From Mycobacterium sp. SMC-4 (lineage in GTDB: Bacteria > Actinomycetota > Actinomycetes > Mycobacteriales > Mycobacteriaceae): a DNA stretch of 64,000 nt. Every line of letters begins with the position of its first letter. Within the stretch, counting starts at the first letter, position 1. This document shows positions 9,585 to 19,224 of this stretch, in pieces. Where the stretch lies: positions 3,596,001 to 3,660,000 of the forward strand of contig NZ_CP079869.1 of the NCBI RefSeq assembly GCF_025263265.1, read 5' to 3'. A model generated the notes under the pieces. It ran no database searches and was not told the origin of the DNA. It saw nothing but the letters and a program-made list of their open reading frames with translations. The translations under genes were made by a program, and so were the position numbers.

Positions 9585-10358
9585 ATGTCCACCCAGCCTG
9601 TCGAACACCGCCTGACCACCCTGCCGGAATCCGGATACGTCTACCGCACCGCGTGGCGGGTGGCCACCGGCGACATCGGTGGTGACCTCAACCTGCGCCT
9701 GGACAGCGTGGCCCGCTACATCCAGGAAGTCGGTGCCGAGAACCTCGTCGACGCCGGCGAAGCCGAAGCCCATCCACACTGGCTGGTGCAACGCACCGTC
9801 ATCGACGTGATCGAACCGATCGACTTTCCCAATGAGGTGACGTTCAGCAGGTGGTGCTCAGCCCTGTCGCTGCGCTGGTGCACCATGCGGGTGGATCTCG
9901 TCGGCAGCGACGGCGGTCGCATCGAGACCGAGGGATTCTGGATTGCGATGAACGCGAAAACGCTGACCCCACAACGGGCCACCGACTCGCTGATCGAGAA
10001 GTTCTCGTCAACCACCACCGAGCATCGACTCAAATGGCGGCCCTGGCTGCAGAATCCGGCCGACCCGCCCCACACGGCGCCGTTCGCATTGCGGCGCACC
10101 GACATCGACCTCTTCGAGCACGTCACCAACACCGCATACTGGCATGCCATGCACGAGGTGATGGCCCTGGTACCCGACGTCTGCGCACCGCCCTACCGCG
10201 CCGTGATCGAGTACCGCAAACCGATCAGGTACGGCGAAGACGTCACCATCGGCTGGGATCGTCGCGACGACGTCGACGGGCCGGCAGTGCATATCTCCCT
10301 GCGTGTCGGCGAGGAGGTCCGGGCCGCGGCTCTGCTGCGCAGGCTCTCGCTAGGCTGA
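9585..10358 (+). CDS. Acyl-ACP thioesterase (FatA/Rv2001-type)
   Basis: A 257-residue double-hotdog protein of the acyl-ACP thioesterase family, which releases fatty acids from acyl carriers. The first hotdog repeat (about 15-140) contains [19 protein letters not shown] and [13 protein letters not shown]. The second (about 160-255) contains [20 protein letters not shown], matching the family's conserved Asp/Asn/His active-site segment (D-x-N-x-H type, here HVTNTAYW). The ATG at 9585 lies 10 bases after the PE-PPE gene stop, and the next gene (enoyl-CoA hydratase) starts 4 bases after this stop, so the three are probably one transcript. Confidence 0.88.
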   Translation: MSTQPVEHRLTTLPESGYVYRTAWRVATGDIGGDLNLRLDSVARYIQEVGAENLVDAGEAEAHPHWLVQRTVIDVIEPIDFPNEVTFSRWCSALSLRWCTMRVDLVGSDGGRIETEGFWIAMNAKTLTPQRATDSLIEKFSSTTTEHRLKWRPWLQNPADPPHTAPFALRRTDIDLFEHVTNTAYWHAMHEVMALVPDVCAPPYRAVIEYRKPIRYGEDVTIGWDRRDDVDGPAVHISLRVGEEVRAAALLRRLSLG

Positions 10359-10362
10359 CCGG

Positions 10363-11115
10363 GTGTCTGAACTCGTACTGACGCAGGTCGAGGACCGCGT
10401 CGCGCTGATCACCATCAATGATCCTGACCGCCGTAACGCGGTGACCGCCGACATCTCGGCGCGACTGCGCGCCGCGGTGGCTGACGCCGAGGCCAACCCC
10501 GACGTGCATGCGGTGATCGTGACCGGCGCGGGCAAAGCGTTCTGTGCCGGTGCCGACCTGACGGCGCTGGGTGCCGCGACCGAGGATGGCCTGCGAGGGA
10601 TCTATGACGGGTTTCTGGCATTCGCCGACTGCGCATTGCCGACGATCGCGGCCGTCAACGGTCCCGCGGTCGGTGCCGGACTGAACCTGGCGCTGGCTGC
10701 CGATGTGCGCATCGCCGGACCGGGTGCGCTGTTCGATCCGCGCTTTCAGAAGTTGGGGATCCATCCCGGGGGTGGGGCCAGCTGGATGCTGCACCGCATC
10801 GTCGGACCCCAGGCCGCACGAGCCGCCCTGTTGTTCGGGATGCGCTTCGACGCGCACACCGCGGTGCGTCACGGTCTGGCCCTCGAGGTGGCAGACGACC
10901 CGGTGGCCGTGGCGCGTCAATTGGCTGCCGGCCCAGCCGCCGCACCGCGCGATGTCGTGCTCGCCACCAAGGCATCCATGCGCGCCACGGCGAACCCGGG
11001 GCACCTCGACAGCGAGCAGCACCGCCTGGCAGTCAACATCGAGATCGTCCCGCAGGCCCGCTCGATCGAATCACCGGAGTTCGCGGCACGACTGGCCGCG
11101 GCAAAGCGCAGATAA
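10363..11115 (+). CDS. Enoyl-CoA hydratase/isomerase family protein
   Basis: A 250-residue crotonase-superfamily protein, expected to hydrate or isomerise enoyl-CoA thioesters in fatty acid or branched-chain acid breakdown. It has the first oxyanion-hole block [12 protein letters not shown] and the second [20 protein letters not shown], then [14 protein letters not shown]. By position next to the Rv2484c-like gene it may correspond to M. tuberculosis echA14 (Rv2486), but sequence alone does not separate mycobacterial EchA paralogues. The start is GTG 10363, four bases after the thioesterase stop. It ends one base before the convergent bkdC stop. Confidence 0.9.
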   Translation: MSELVLTQVEDRVALITINDPDRRNAVTADISARLRAAVADAEANPDVHAVIVTGAGKAFCAGADLTALGAATEDGLRGIYDGFLAFADCALPTIAAVNGPAVGAGLNLALAADVRIAGPGALFDPRFQKLGIHPGGGASWMLHRIVGPQAARAALLFGMRFDAHTAVRHGLALEVADDPVAVARQLAAGPAAAPRDVVLATKASMRATANPGHLDSEQHRLAVNIEIVPQARSIESPEFAARLAAAKRR

Positions 11116-11116
11116 C

Positions 11117-12253
11117 TCACAGATCGAGCAGCGCGAGTTCGGGCGCGGCGATCAGCGATCGCAGTTCGCCCAGGAATGCCCCCACCTGGGCACCGTCGGC
11201 AACCCGGTGGTCGAACGCACAGGTGAGTCTGACCGTCGGTCTTGCGACCACCGCCCCGTCGTGGACCACAGCACGCGGTTTGAGCGTCCCGACGCCCAGG
11301 ATCGCGGCCTCGGGATGGTTGATCACCGGGATCGCATCGTCGATACCCAGCGCACCGAAGTTCGACACCGTGAACGTCGACCCCTGCAAATCAACGGGTT
11401 TCGCCACTCCCTCGCGCGCAGCGGTGATCAGCCGGTCGACCTCGCCGGCGAGTTGACGGGTGGTGCGGTGCTGCGCGTCGGTCACCACCGGAACCAGCAG
11501 ACCGCGTGCCGCCGCCACCGCGATGCCCAGGTGGATGGCCTCGTGTTGGCGGATGTGCGGACCGTCGACGGCATCCACCCAGGTCGCGTTGAGCACCGGG
11601 TGCCGGCGCAGCGCGATGACCAGCAAGCGCAAAATGAGCACGAACGGGGTGACCGCGACCGCGCCGGCGGCATGGCACCGTTGCCGCAGCTTCACCAACT
11701 CGGTGGCATCAACCTCGATCGAGGCGGTGGCATCCGGAATCTCCCGGCGGGACAACGCCATCCGGCGGGCCATCGCCAACCTGACGCCGGTGACCGCCTG
11801 CTGCTCATTGCCGGCGTCGAGCGCGGCGAGCACGTCGTCGCGGGTGACGATTCCACCGGGGCCTGATCCGTGGACTCTGGCGACGTCGACATCGAGGTCG
11901 GCGGCCAGTTTGCGTACCGGGGGTTTGGCCCGCACCCGACGCCGACTGCCGTCCATACTGTCGTCGGCGCCGTACCCGACCAGCACCGGCGTCGGGCGTG
12001 CGGCATCGGGCTCGACCTCGATAACCGCCAGCACCGAACCAACGGGCAGCGTCTGACCTTGTGTGCCACCGAGTTCGGTAATCAGGCCCGCGTTGGGGCT
12101 CGGAATCTCGACCTGGGCCTTGTGCGTCTCCACCGTGCACAGCGGCTGGTTGAGCTCCACCTGATCCCCCACGCCGACGTGCCACTCGATGATGGTGGCC
12201 TCGTCGAGACCTTCGCCGAGATCGGGCACCAGGAACTCCCGCGCAGCGCTCAT
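11117..12253 (-). CDS. bkdC: Branched-chain 2-oxoacid dehydrogenase E2 (dihydrolipoyl acyltransferase) BkdC
   Basis: A 378-residue E2 core of the branched-chain alpha-ketoacid dehydrogenase complex, transferring acyl groups from lipoamide to CoA. The N-terminal lipoyl domain (about 6-80) carries ETHKAQVE with Lys45 as the lipoylation site (His replaces the usual Asp). A peripheral subunit-binding domain follows ([22 protein letters not shown]), then the catalytic acyltransferase domain ending with DHRVADG (HxxxDG active site). ATG 12253 overlaps the bkdB stop (ATGA). Last gene of bkdABC. Confidence 0.95.
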   Translation of the reverse strand: MSAAREFLVPDLGEGLDEATIIEWHVGVGDQVELNQPLCTVETHKAQVEIPSPNAGLITELGGTQGQTLPVGSVLAVIEVEPDAARPTPVLVGYGADDSMDGSRRRVRAKPPVRKLAADLDVDVARVHGSGPGGIVTRDDVLAALDAGNEQQAVTGVRLAMARRMALSRREIPDATASIEVDATELVKLRQRCHAAGAVAVTPFVLILRLLVIALRRHPVLNATWVDAVDGPHIRQHEAIHLGIAVAAARGLLVPVVTDAQHRTTRQLAGEVDRLITAAREGVAKPVDLQGSTFTVSNFGALGIDDAIPVINHPEAAILGVGTLKPRAVVHDGAVVARPTVRLTCAFDHRVADGAQVGAFLGELRSLIAAPELALLDL

Positions 12254-13296
12254 GGCCGACTCATCGCCTTCTCGACGCAGTCGAGTAACCGGTCCACACC
12301 GGGTAACCACATCTTCTCCAACCGCGCCGGTGGATACGGTGTGTCGAAACCGGTGGCGCGCAACACCGGAGACTCCAGCTCGTAAAAGCACTCCTCGGAG
12401 ATTTGTGCCGCCAGCTCGGCGCCGAATCCCAGCGTTCGCGCACCCTCGTGCATCACCACGGCGCGGCCCGTCTTGCGGACCGACGCCGCCACCGTGTCGA
12501 AATCCAGCGGGTTCAACGATCGCAGGTCGATGACTTCGAGGCTGGTGCTGCACATCTCGGCGGCGTTGAGTGCCGTGGCCACCAGCGGTCCGTAGGTGAT
12601 GACGGTGACGTCGCGGCCGCGTCTTCTGATCTCGGCCACCCCGATCGGCGCAGCGGGATTTCTGGTGTCCACGAGCTCTTTGGCCCAGTAGCGGCGTTTG
12701 GGTTCCAGGAAGATAACCGGATCCCGGCCGGCGATCGAATAGCGCAGCAGCCAGTACGCGTCGGTCGGCGTCGACGGCACCACCACCTTGAGCCCGGCGG
12801 TGTGCAGCCAGTAGGTCTCGGTCGACTCCGAGTGGTGCTCCACCGCCCCGATGCCGCCGAACGACGGGATGCGCACCGTCACCGGCATGTCGACGTCGCC
12901 GCGGGTTCGGGTGCGGTACTTCGCCAGATGACTGACCATCTGGTCGAATGCTGGTGCGGCAAAGCCGTCGAACTGGATCTCCGGGACGGGCACCAGGCCA
13001 CGGATCGCCATTCCGATGGCGATACCGATGATGGCGGACTCGGCCAGCGGGGTATCGAAACACCGCTGTTCGCCATAGGTTTCGGCCAGCCCCTCGGTCA
13101 CCCGGAAGACCCCGCCGAGCGTCGCGACGTCCTCGCCGAAGACCAGCACGCGGTCGTCGGCGCGCATCGCGTCGTGCAGCGCGCGGTTGATGGCCTGCGC
13201 CATCGACTGCGGTACAACCGGATCAGGTGTACGGAGTGCGGACGGCTCGGGGGCATCGTCGTCGAAGCCGAACGGCCGCTCGATGAGTTGGGTCAT
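12250..13296 (-). CDS. bkdB: Branched-chain 2-oxoacid dehydrogenase E1 beta subunit BkdB
   Basis: A 348-residue transketolase-like E1 beta subunit that pairs with BkdA to decarboxylate branched-chain 2-oxoacids using thiamine diphosphate. Recognisable blocks are [20 protein letters not shown] near the N-terminus, the [13 protein letters not shown] region, and [10 protein letters not shown] further on. About 20 residues at the N-terminus precede the conserved domain. The gene starts one base after the bkdA stop and overlaps bkdC, so stoichiometric translation from one transcript is likely. Confidence 0.95.
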   Translation of the reverse strand: MTQLIERPFGFDDDAPEPSALRTPDPVVPQSMAQAINRALHDAMRADDRVLVFGEDVATLGGVFRVTEGLAETYGEQRCFDTPLAESAIIGIAIGMAIRGLVPVPEIQFDGFAAPAFDQMVSHLAKYRTRTRGDVDMPVTVRIPSFGGIGAVEHHSESTETYWLHTAGLKVVVPSTPTDAYWLLRYSIAGRDPVIFLEPKRRYWAKELVDTRNPAAPIGVAEIRRRGRDVTVITYGPLVATALNAAEMCSTSLEVIDLRSLNPLDFDTVAASVRKTGRAVVMHEGARTLGFGAELAAQISEECFYELESPVLRATGFDTPYPPARLEKMWLPGVDRLLDCVEKAMSRP

Positions 13297-13297
13297 C

Positions 13298-14383
13298 TCA
13301 GGTGTCCTTGGCGATCTCGGCGAGCAACTCGTTGCGTTGGCGCACCAGTTCCGGGGTGATGTCGTGGTAGACGGTGTCGAAGACCTCCTCGACGTCGATG
13401 TCGGGCTCGTTGATCACCGCTTCGCGCAGATCGGCTCGCAGCCGCTGCGCGCGGTGCGCCACCCGGTCCTCCAGCCGGGATGTCCACACCCCGCAGTCCT
13501 GAAGGTACCGGCGATAGCGGGTGATGGGATCTTTTGCCCGCCAATGCTGCACTTCCTCGTCGGACCGATACCTGGTGGGGTCGTCGGAGGTGGTGTGCGG
13601 GCCCATCCGGTAGGTCACCGCCTCGATGAAGGTAGGGCCGCCGCCACGTCGCGCGCGGTCGGCCGCTTCGTCCATCACCGCATAGCAGGCCAGCACGTCG
13701 TTGCCGTCCACCCGCACCCCGGTCATCCCGTAACCGATGGCTCGATGCGCGAGCGTGGGTCCGGCGTGTTGGCGCTGCACCGGCACCGAGATGGCCCACT
13801 GATTGTTCTGCACGAAGAACACGCACGGCGCCCCGAACACCGCCGCCAGGTTCAGCGCTTCATGCGCGTCGCCCTCGGATGTGGCGCCGTCACCGAGGAA
13901 GGCCACCGTCACCGACGACTCGCCCAGTCGTTGCGCCGCCATCGCCGCTCCCACCGCGTGCAGGCCGTGGGTGCCGATCGGAATCGCCACCGGCGCCACA
14001 CACTTGTCGGTGAAGCCCAGCCCGCCGTGCCATCGGCCCCGCCACAACGCACCCAGCGCCGGCGGTGGTATCGACCGCACCAGGAAGGCCCCCAGTTCCC
14101 GGTACTGCGGGAACAACCAGTCCGTCTTGTGCAGGCAGGCTGCCGCGCCGACCTGGGCGGCCTCCTGCCCCCGACATGACGCGAACAGCGCCAATTCACC
14201 CTGCCGCTGCAGGTTGACGAATTCGGTGTCGAGTTCTCGGGTGACGCACATCGACTCGTAGAGCCAGGCCAGCGTCTCGGGCGGCAGGTCTCGCCGATAT
14301 CGGGACTCTGCGGTGGGCGCACCGGTGGGCGACACCAGTTGAATCGGTTCGTCGGTCTCCGCGTACACCGAACGTCCAGCCAT
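13298..14383 (-). CDS. bkdA: Branched-chain 2-oxoacid dehydrogenase E1 alpha subunit BkdA
   Basis: A 361-residue E1 alpha subunit. The thiamine-diphosphate binding motif starts at GDGATSEGDAHEALN (about residue 165) and ends about 30 residues later in FFVQNNQWAIS, the usual GDG-x-NN signature. The region TYRMGPHTTSDDPTRYR is the conserved phosphorylation-loop-like segment of this family. The ATG at 14383 has a strong AGGAGG site just upstream, so the frame that continues upstream is not used. It is the first gene of bkdABC, equivalent to Rv2497c. In M. tuberculosis citE (Rv2498c) lies next upstream; here a four-gene block intervenes. Confidence 0.95.
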   Translation of the reverse strand: MAGRSVYAETDEPIQLVSPTGAPTAESRYRRDLPPETLAWLYESMCVTRELDTEFVNLQRQGELALFASCRGQEAAQVGAAACLHKTDWLFPQYRELGAFLVRSIPPPALGALWRGRWHGGLGFTDKCVAPVAIPIGTHGLHAVGAAMAAQRLGESSVTVAFLGDGATSEGDAHEALNLAAVFGAPCVFFVQNNQWAISVPVQRQHAGPTLAHRAIGYGMTGVRVDGNDVLACYAVMDEAADRARRGGGPTFIEAVTYRMGPHTTSDDPTRYRSDEEVQHWRAKDPITRYRRYLQDCGVWTSRLEDRVAHRAQRLRADLREAVINEPDIDVEEVFDTVYHDITPELVRQRNELLAEIAKDT

Positions 14384-14711
14384 ACCGCCTCCTGTGGTCT
14401 CTGGCGGCGGATCGCGCCGGCCAGTCGACTGAGGTGCATCAGGGCAGCGGCGGGAGGAGCTGGACCCCTGATGTGGAGTTGTCGGCCGGGCGCCGGGGTG
14501 TGGCACCGGCTCGACGGTGCATCGACCCGCCGGAGCACTGGGGCAACTTCCATTATGCGCTCGCCTGGGCTGCCTACCGGTGCGCCTCGGCGCCGTGTCG
14601 AGGTCTACGCCCAGCGCGCCGGCCTTGTCTCGGTGAGCGAGACCCGGCCTTGTTCGCGACGGGGCCGACGGCGACCCTGAGCCGTCCCTATCACCACAGA
14701 GGAAGTGTTCT
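14384..14711 (+). other. Intergenic region between divergent bkdA and histidine phosphatase genes
   Basis: 328 bases with no supported gene. It must hold the promoter of bkdABC (minus) and of the plus-strand phosphatase gene. I see no copy of the GTTAAT-type operator found at bkaR/accD1, and no convincing -35/-10 pair. The plus-strand gene has a GAGGAAG ribosome-binding site at its right end. Confidence 0.5.
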
Positions 14712-16106
14712 ATGAAAGATGCGGCTATACCCGGTGCGACGGCAGCCGGGCTGCGTCACCGTCGACGCAATTCTGGACCGTGGAAGGTCGCCGTCGTCGT
14801 CGTGACCTCACTGTTGCTGTTGGTCGGCGCCGCGATCCCGGCAGCGGCAGCCGAGTTGATGCGGGTGACGTTCGTCCGGCACGGCCAGTCGGCCGGAAAC
14901 GCGTCGGGTCTGATCGACACGTCGACGCCGGGCCCAATTCTGACCCCAACGGGTTATCAGCAGTCCCAAGCCGTGGTCGGCAGGTTGGGCGACAGGAATT
15001 TCGACGGCATCTACGCCTCGACGATGGTACGGACACAGTTGACCGCGGCACCGATGTCGCAGTATCTGCGGCTGCCCATCCAGGTGCTCGACGGCCTGCA
15101 GGAGATCGAAGCCGGCGACTTCGAGGGCACCCCGGAGAGCGAAGCCGCCAACGGGTACGGCCTGTTCCCGCTGGCCTGGGCGATCCAGGGGCAGCGCGAC
15201 CTGCGCATCCCCGGATCGATCGACGGCAACGAGTTCGACGCCCGGATGGATGCGGCGCTTCGACAGATCTGGGACAACGGTGACCGCAACAGCGTCGTCT
15301 TCTCGCACGGCGGCGCGATCATGTTCTGGACGATGATGAACGCCCAGAACCTCACGGCAGCGCAGAAAATCGACCTGCTCAGGACCGCTCCGTTGAGTAA
15401 CACCCACTATGTGGTGGTGGAGGGCAGTCCCGAGGAGGGCTGGACGCTGCTCAACTGGAACGGCAAGCTGTTCAGCCCGGAACCGACGTACTTCAATGAA
15501 CTCAAACGCCAGGTGCGTACGTTGACCAAACAGCTGGGATCCAGCCTGGCCGCGGTCTTCGAGTCCTTCGCGTCACGAAACCTGGCCACTATCGCTACCG
15601 CGATCAACCGTGCGGTCGTCGATGCGTCGCACTCGTTTTCGAAGTTCCACCGCGCGATGAACGCGAAGTTCATCAGCGACCTCGAACGGATCTTCACACC
15701 GCGACCTGCCGTGACACCGGCCGCGGTCACCGAGGAGTCCGCAGAGGCCCGCGTCGGTGCTGTCGAGGTCGCGGCAGTCACTCAGCCCGCCGCAGAGCCG
15801 ACGGCCGCCCCGTCCCGGCGGACGGATCGGGCCAGCGGCCTGACCGTGGTTCCCGAACCTGTCGCAGTAGATGAAGCGGGACCCGCGGCCACCGACGACG
15901 ACCTGGCCGCCGAACTCGAGGGCTCCGAGACCCTCGACGTCACCGAAGCCGACACCGACACCGGCGGCGACGCAGTGACGACGTCGGGCAGCGTGGTCGA
16001 CAGCGATGCCGACCCGAAGTCGGAGGGGGCACGCACCACCGGCCGCGACAGTGACTCCGGCAGCGCCGGAGCCGAGCGCCGCCGCGAGGCGCGTAACGCC
16101 GCCTGA
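14712..16106 (+). CDS. Exported histidine phosphatase (phosphoglycerate mutase-like) with long acidic tail
   Basis: A 464-residue protein. Residues 1-47 form a signal peptide (basic start, hydrophobic core VAVVVVTSLLLLVGAAIP, AAAA cleavage region). The histidine phosphatase domain follows at once: RHG motif at 56-58 (FVRHGQSAGN), a YASTMVRTQLTA block, EIEAGDFEG and the second catalytic His in VFSHGGAIMFW. The family removes phosphate through a phosphohistidine; the substrate here is unknown, though export suggests an envelope or periplasmic one. After about residue 250 comes a helical linker, then a long Ala/Glu/Asp/Thr-rich disordered tail (about 330-464). A GAGGAAG ribosome-binding site precedes the ATG. 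A strong hairpin lies 49 bases after the stop. Confidence 0.85.
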   Translation: MKDAAIPGATAAGLRHRRRNSGPWKVAVVVVTSLLLLVGAAIPAAAAELMRVTFVRHGQSAGNASGLIDTSTPGPILTPTGYQQSQAVVGRLGDRNFDGIYASTMVRTQLTAAPMSQYLRLPIQVLDGLQEIEAGDFEGTPESEAANGYGLFPLAWAIQGQRDLRIPGSIDGNEFDARMDAALRQIWDNGDRNSVVFSHGGAIMFWTMMNAQNLTAAQKIDLLRTAPLSNTHYVVVEGSPEEGWTLLNWNGKLFSPEPTYFNELKRQVRTLTKQLGSSLAAVFESFASRNLATIATAINRAVVDASHSFSKFHRAMNAKFISDLERIFTPRPAVTPAAVTEESAEARVGAVEVAAVTQPAAEPTAAPSRRTDRASGLTVVPEPVAVDEAGPAATDDDLAAELEGSETLDVTEADTDTGGDAVTTSGSVVDSDADPKSEGARTTGRDSDSGSAGAERRREARNAA

Positions 16107-16154
16107 GCGGCGCCATCGCGGGTTACGCAGTAGCCGCGAGGTCGCAGCACGACG

Positions 16155-16191
16155 AATCGGCCCCTCCTGTCGGCGACAGGAGGGGCCGATT
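16155..16191 (+). terminator. Perfect 17-bp hairpin after the histidine phosphatase gene
   Basis: Left arm 16155-16171 and right arm 16175-16191 are exactly complementary (core GGCCCCTCCTGTC / GACAGGAGGGGCC) around a GGC loop. There is no clear U tract, which is common in mycobacterial terminators. It sits between a stop at 16106 and the IclR start at 16250. Confidence 0.75.
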
Positions 16192-16249
16192 GTCGACCGA
16201 AAGCGGCGAACCGCCGTGCGCGGCCGGATCATTTCCTACAGTGCAAGCG

Positions 16250-17092
16250 ATGAGCCAGAGCGCAACGGTCGCACCGACGTCGATGGTCAGCCGGGTGGCG
16301 TTGATCATCAACGCCTTCGACCGGGCCGCAACGGTGTTGCGCCTCGACCAGGTGGTCGACCGCACCCGCCTCCCGCGCTCGTCGACGCATCGGATCCTCA
16401 ATCAGCTGCACGCGGCAGGACTGCTGCAGCACGGCCCGGAGGGCTATCGGCTCGCAGCACCGTCACTGCCGGTCAACAGCAGAGTCGACCACTCCGGGCT
16501 GCGTGGTGCGGCCTCCCCGGTGCTCAAGCGCCTGCACGCCGATACCGGCTTGGTCGTCCACCTCGGCGTGTTGACGGGCTCCGAGGTTGTCTACCTGGAC
16601 AAGGTGTCGGGTGCCAGTGGCGCTGCGGTGCCCACCCACGTCGCCGGTCGCACACCCGCCCACGCGAGCGCACTGGGCAAGACGATGCTCGCCACACTGC
16701 CCGCTGAAGAGGTCGACGCGCTGTTGGTGTCTCCGCTGGCAAGACTGACGCCGGCAACGATCACCGACCTGGCTGCTCTGCACACCGAGCTCGCGCAGAT
16801 CAGGTCCCGGCACGGGCTCGCCTACGACGACCAGGAATTCGCCGTCGGGCTGTCCAGCATCGCCGCGCCGATCCGATCGGCCGAGGGCGAGATCGCCGGT
16901 CTGTCACTCACCGGTTCCGGACCAGCTCACCGGCTCAATCGGGTGGCTCCGTTCCTCACCCGCGCAGCCTCCGGCATCGCGCAGCGCATCGGCGTACCGG
17001 CGGCGACCAGACCGCTGCCCGACATCGCCGCGGTCACCGACGACATGATGTCGCGGGTACTGCGCACGCTGTCCGCCGACGATTGGGTCTGA
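16250..17092 (+). CDS. IclR-family transcriptional regulator
   Basis: A 280-residue regulator. An N-terminal winged helix (about 10-65) includes VVDRTRLPRSSTHRILNQLHAAGLL, and a C-terminal IclR effector domain (about 85-255) includes GRTPAHASALGKTMLATLP and AYDDQEFAVGLSSIAAPI. Such proteins bind small carboxylates or aromatic catabolites and usually control a neighbouring operon. The likely target is one of the flanking oxygenase-like genes (17096-19224), by position only. The ATG at 16250 is preferred because the frame upstream of it runs into the hairpin. It ends 3 bases before the convergent flavoprotein gene. Confidence 0.88.
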   Translation: MSQSATVAPTSMVSRVALIINAFDRAATVLRLDQVVDRTRLPRSSTHRILNQLHAAGLLQHGPEGYRLAAPSLPVNSRVDHSGLRGAASPVLKRLHADTGLVVHLGVLTGSEVVYLDKVSGASGAAVPTHVAGRTPAHASALGKTMLATLPAEEVDALLVSPLARLTPATITDLAALHTELAQIRSRHGLAYDDQEFAVGLSSIAAPIRSAEGEIAGLSLTGSGPAHRLNRVAPFLTRAASGIAQRIGVPAATRPLPDIAAVTDDMMSRVLRTLSADDWV

Positions 17093-17095
17093 CGC

Positions 17096-18193
17096 TCACC
17101 AGATCACATCGTCGACGCTGAGCCCGAGTTCGAAGCGGCCCACCACCGACAGCACCTGTTCGACATTGCTCGACACATGTATGCAGGCTGTCTGTACGTC
17201 GCGCCATATCCGTTCCAGCAGCACGTCGTCATCGCCATAAGCAGCTTCCTGCACGATCAACCGGACCGCTTCTCGCGCGCGTTCGGCGGCCATCACCTGG
17301 TCGCGGCGATTACGCAGCGCCAACTCAGCGGCCGGAAACTCGCCCGTGCGAACACTTTCCACCATTTCGGCGACGTTGCGGCTGATCTGGCGCACCGACA
17401 ATGCGACATCGGAATCGGCCATCGCCAGCGCACTGAGCGCGCCACCGCTGCTCGTCGGCGCGACGTCGAGTGCCCGTCGGGCCGCACCGAGCAGCGGCAG
17501 GGTGCCGGCCAAGGTGTAAAAGGTCGGTTGTGGAAGGCGGTCCAGCGGAGCCACTCTGGCGTCGTAGGCCAGGTCGAGCCAGCTGAACGCCCGGTACTCG
17601 GGCACGAAGACATCGACGACGACCACATCGTCGGCACCGATCCCACGCAACCCCAGACCATCCCACGTCGACTCGACCGCGTAGTCGGCGGCGGGCACCA
17701 GCACCGCCATGAAGTCCTGGGCCGCACCGTCGGGCCCCACCAGCAACGCCGCCGCGCTCAACCAGGACGCATGGTGGGCTCCGGTGCAGCGGGCCCATCG
17801 GCCGGAGAGCCGGAAACCACCGCCGACCCGTTCGAGCCGGCCCGTCGGCGCATACGAGGAGCACAGCAGGGTGCGCGCGTCGTCACCCCAGATTTCGTCG
17901 AGCACTCGCGGGTCACGCACCGAGAGACCCCAGCTGTTCACCGCGAGCCAGCCTGCCAACCACCCCGTGGACACGCAGGCCGCCGAGATCTCCCGGGTGG
18001 CGGTGAGGTAGGCCTGCGCATCGGCGGGGGGTCCACCGAACCCGGGTGGCCGCAACAGCGAGAAGTAGCCGCAGTCGTGCAGCAGGGCGATCACGGCCCG
18101 ATCGACCGCGCCACGCTGATCGACATCGAGGGCACGCTCGGCGATGTCGGGGATCAGCGACCTGACCGAATCGAGCACGGACTGCAAGGCCAC
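17096..18193 (-). CDS. Acyl-CoA dehydrogenase-like flavin-dependent monooxygenase (group D type)
   Basis: About 365 residues with the acyl-CoA dehydrogenase fold. The N-terminal helical region includes LLHDCGYFSLLRPPGFGG and SAACVSTGWLAGWLAVN, the middle beta domain has GGFRLSGRWARCTGAHHASW, and the C-terminal helices end with LLERIWRDVQTACIHVSSN. That last motif matches the PLxRxxRDxxxxxxH segment of flavin-dependent hydroxylases such as HsaA and p-hydroxyphenylacetate hydroxylase C2, rather than true acyl-CoA dehydrogenases, which carry a catalytic Glu. An aromatic or cyclic substrate is plausible but unknown. Start taken as GTG 18193 with GAGAGGGG just upstream; ATG 18232 is an alternative. 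Divergent from a related gene at 18262. Confidence 0.75.
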   Translation of the reverse strand: MALQSVLDSVRSLIPDIAERALDVDQRGAVDRAVIALLHDCGYFSLLRPPGFGGPPADAQAYLTATREISAACVSTGWLAGWLAVNSWGLSVRDPRVLDEIWGDDARTLLCSSYAPTGRLERVGGGFRLSGRWARCTGAHHASWLSAAALLVGPDGAAQDFMAVLVPAADYAVESTWDGLGLRGIGADDVVVVDVFVPEYRAFSWLDLAYDARVAPLDRLPQPTFYTLAGTLPLLGAARRALDVAPTSSGGALSALAMADSDVALSVRQISRNVAEMVESVRTGEFPAAELALRNRRDQVMAAERAREAVRLIVQEAAYGDDDVLLERIWRDVQTACIHVSSNVEQVLSVVGRFELGLSVDDVIW

Positions 18194-18261
18194 CCCTCTC
18201 GACGTCCGCGCGCAGCGCCTCCGCTCATGCATACCATCAGGACAGTCCGGTGGAGGAGAGT

Positions 18262-19224
18262 ATGGCGATGCCACGCAAGGTACCCACGGCCCTGCACACC
18301 GCGCTGGCCGGGGTGGAAGCGGAGTCGCTGGCCGCGCTGGCCGACCCGATCTCCGGACGACTGCTGCGACCAGTGCAGCACGACGGCGCCGGGGCCGACG
18401 AGGCTGACCTGGTGGAGCTGGTGCTGCGGGTCGCCGCGATCGACGCGTCGGTGGGCTGGCTCGCTGCGGCGTTCAACAGCGCCGCGCGGGACCTCGGCGA
18501 ACTGGCACCGGCGGCAGCCGCCGACATATGGCGGACCAACCCGGCCGCGCTGGTCACCTCGGCGAACCAGGTCGGTGGCCGGCTGTCACGGCAGCTTCGG
18601 CTGACCGGTCGCTGGGGCCCTGTCGTGGCCGGCACCTTCGCCGACTGGTTCTTGCTTCCGGTCGGGGGTCCCGCACGACCACGGCTGTGCCTCGCCCCGC
18701 GCGGCGCGCTGGATATCGCAGCACCCACCGGCCGCGGCGGACTTGCGGCGGCCGGTATCAGCGAGGTGGCGGTCACCGAACTCGCACTGCAGGACTGGCA
18801 AGTGATCGGTGGGTCGATGACCGTCAGCCGGGCCGCCACCGCCGCCGCGGTGGTGGGGTCGGCCGAACGCATGTGGCGCAGCCACGTCGAACGGACGCGG
18901 GCCCGGATGTCCGGTGCACAGGTCAGTGACGAGCTACCCGAAGCCGTGGCACGTCACGTCGCCCGGGCGTCATCCGACATCGACGCGGCCAAGCTCCAGG
19001 TGTTGTCCTCAGTCGATCCCCGGTGCGACGGCACGCATGCGGTGTTCGCCCAGACCCAGGCCGCCGCCCGCGCCCGCGATGCCGCTGACCGTCTGCTCGG
19101 TAGTGGCCGTCATGCCCTGCAGGCCGCCGACCCGGTGACCCGGCACTGGCGCGACGTTCATGAGGGCTATCGCCTGGCGATGGGGTCGACGCCGGTATCG
19201 GCAGACCCCGCCGCCGAAGGCTGA
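18262..19224 (+). CDS. Diverged acyl-CoA dehydrogenase / flavin-oxygenase-like protein
   Basis: A 320-residue protein, shorter than the usual 380-400 of the fold. It keeps the overall layout: helical N-terminus, a DASVGWLAAAFNSAARDLGE segment aligned with the STGWLAGWLAVN region of its divergent neighbour, a beta domain (LRLTGRWGPVVAGTFADWFLL), and C-terminal helices ending in VTRHWRDVHEGYRLA. The last motif matches the terminal RDxxxx block of the group D flavin monooxygenases but lacks the final His. It may be a degenerate or non-catalytic partner of the 17096-18193 protein. ATG 18262 has GGAGGAGAG immediately before it. Its 3' end overlaps the convergent citE gene by 58 bp. Confidence 0.7.
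   Translation: MAMPRKVPTALHTALAGVEAESLAALADPISGRLLRPVQHDGAGADEADLVELVLRVAAIDASVGWLAAAFNSAARDLGELAPAAAADIWRTNPAALVTSANQVGGRLSRQLRLTGRWGPVVAGTFADWFLLPVGGPARPRLCLAPRGALDIAAPTGRGGLAAAGISEVAVTELALQDWQVIGGSMTVSRAATAAAVVGSAERMWRSHVERTRARMSGAQVSDELPEAVARHVARASSDIDAAKLQVLSSVDPRCDGTHAVFAQTQAAARARDAADRLLGSGRHALQAADPVTRHWRDVHEGYRLAMGSTPVSADPAAEG

Noticed and set aside
17096..18193. Ordinary fatty-acid acyl-CoA dehydrogenase (FadE)
   Set aside because: It lacks the FadE signatures seen in fadE19 (GGGSDAGATKT, EIGEGT) and instead has the C-terminal motif of flavin hydroxylases.
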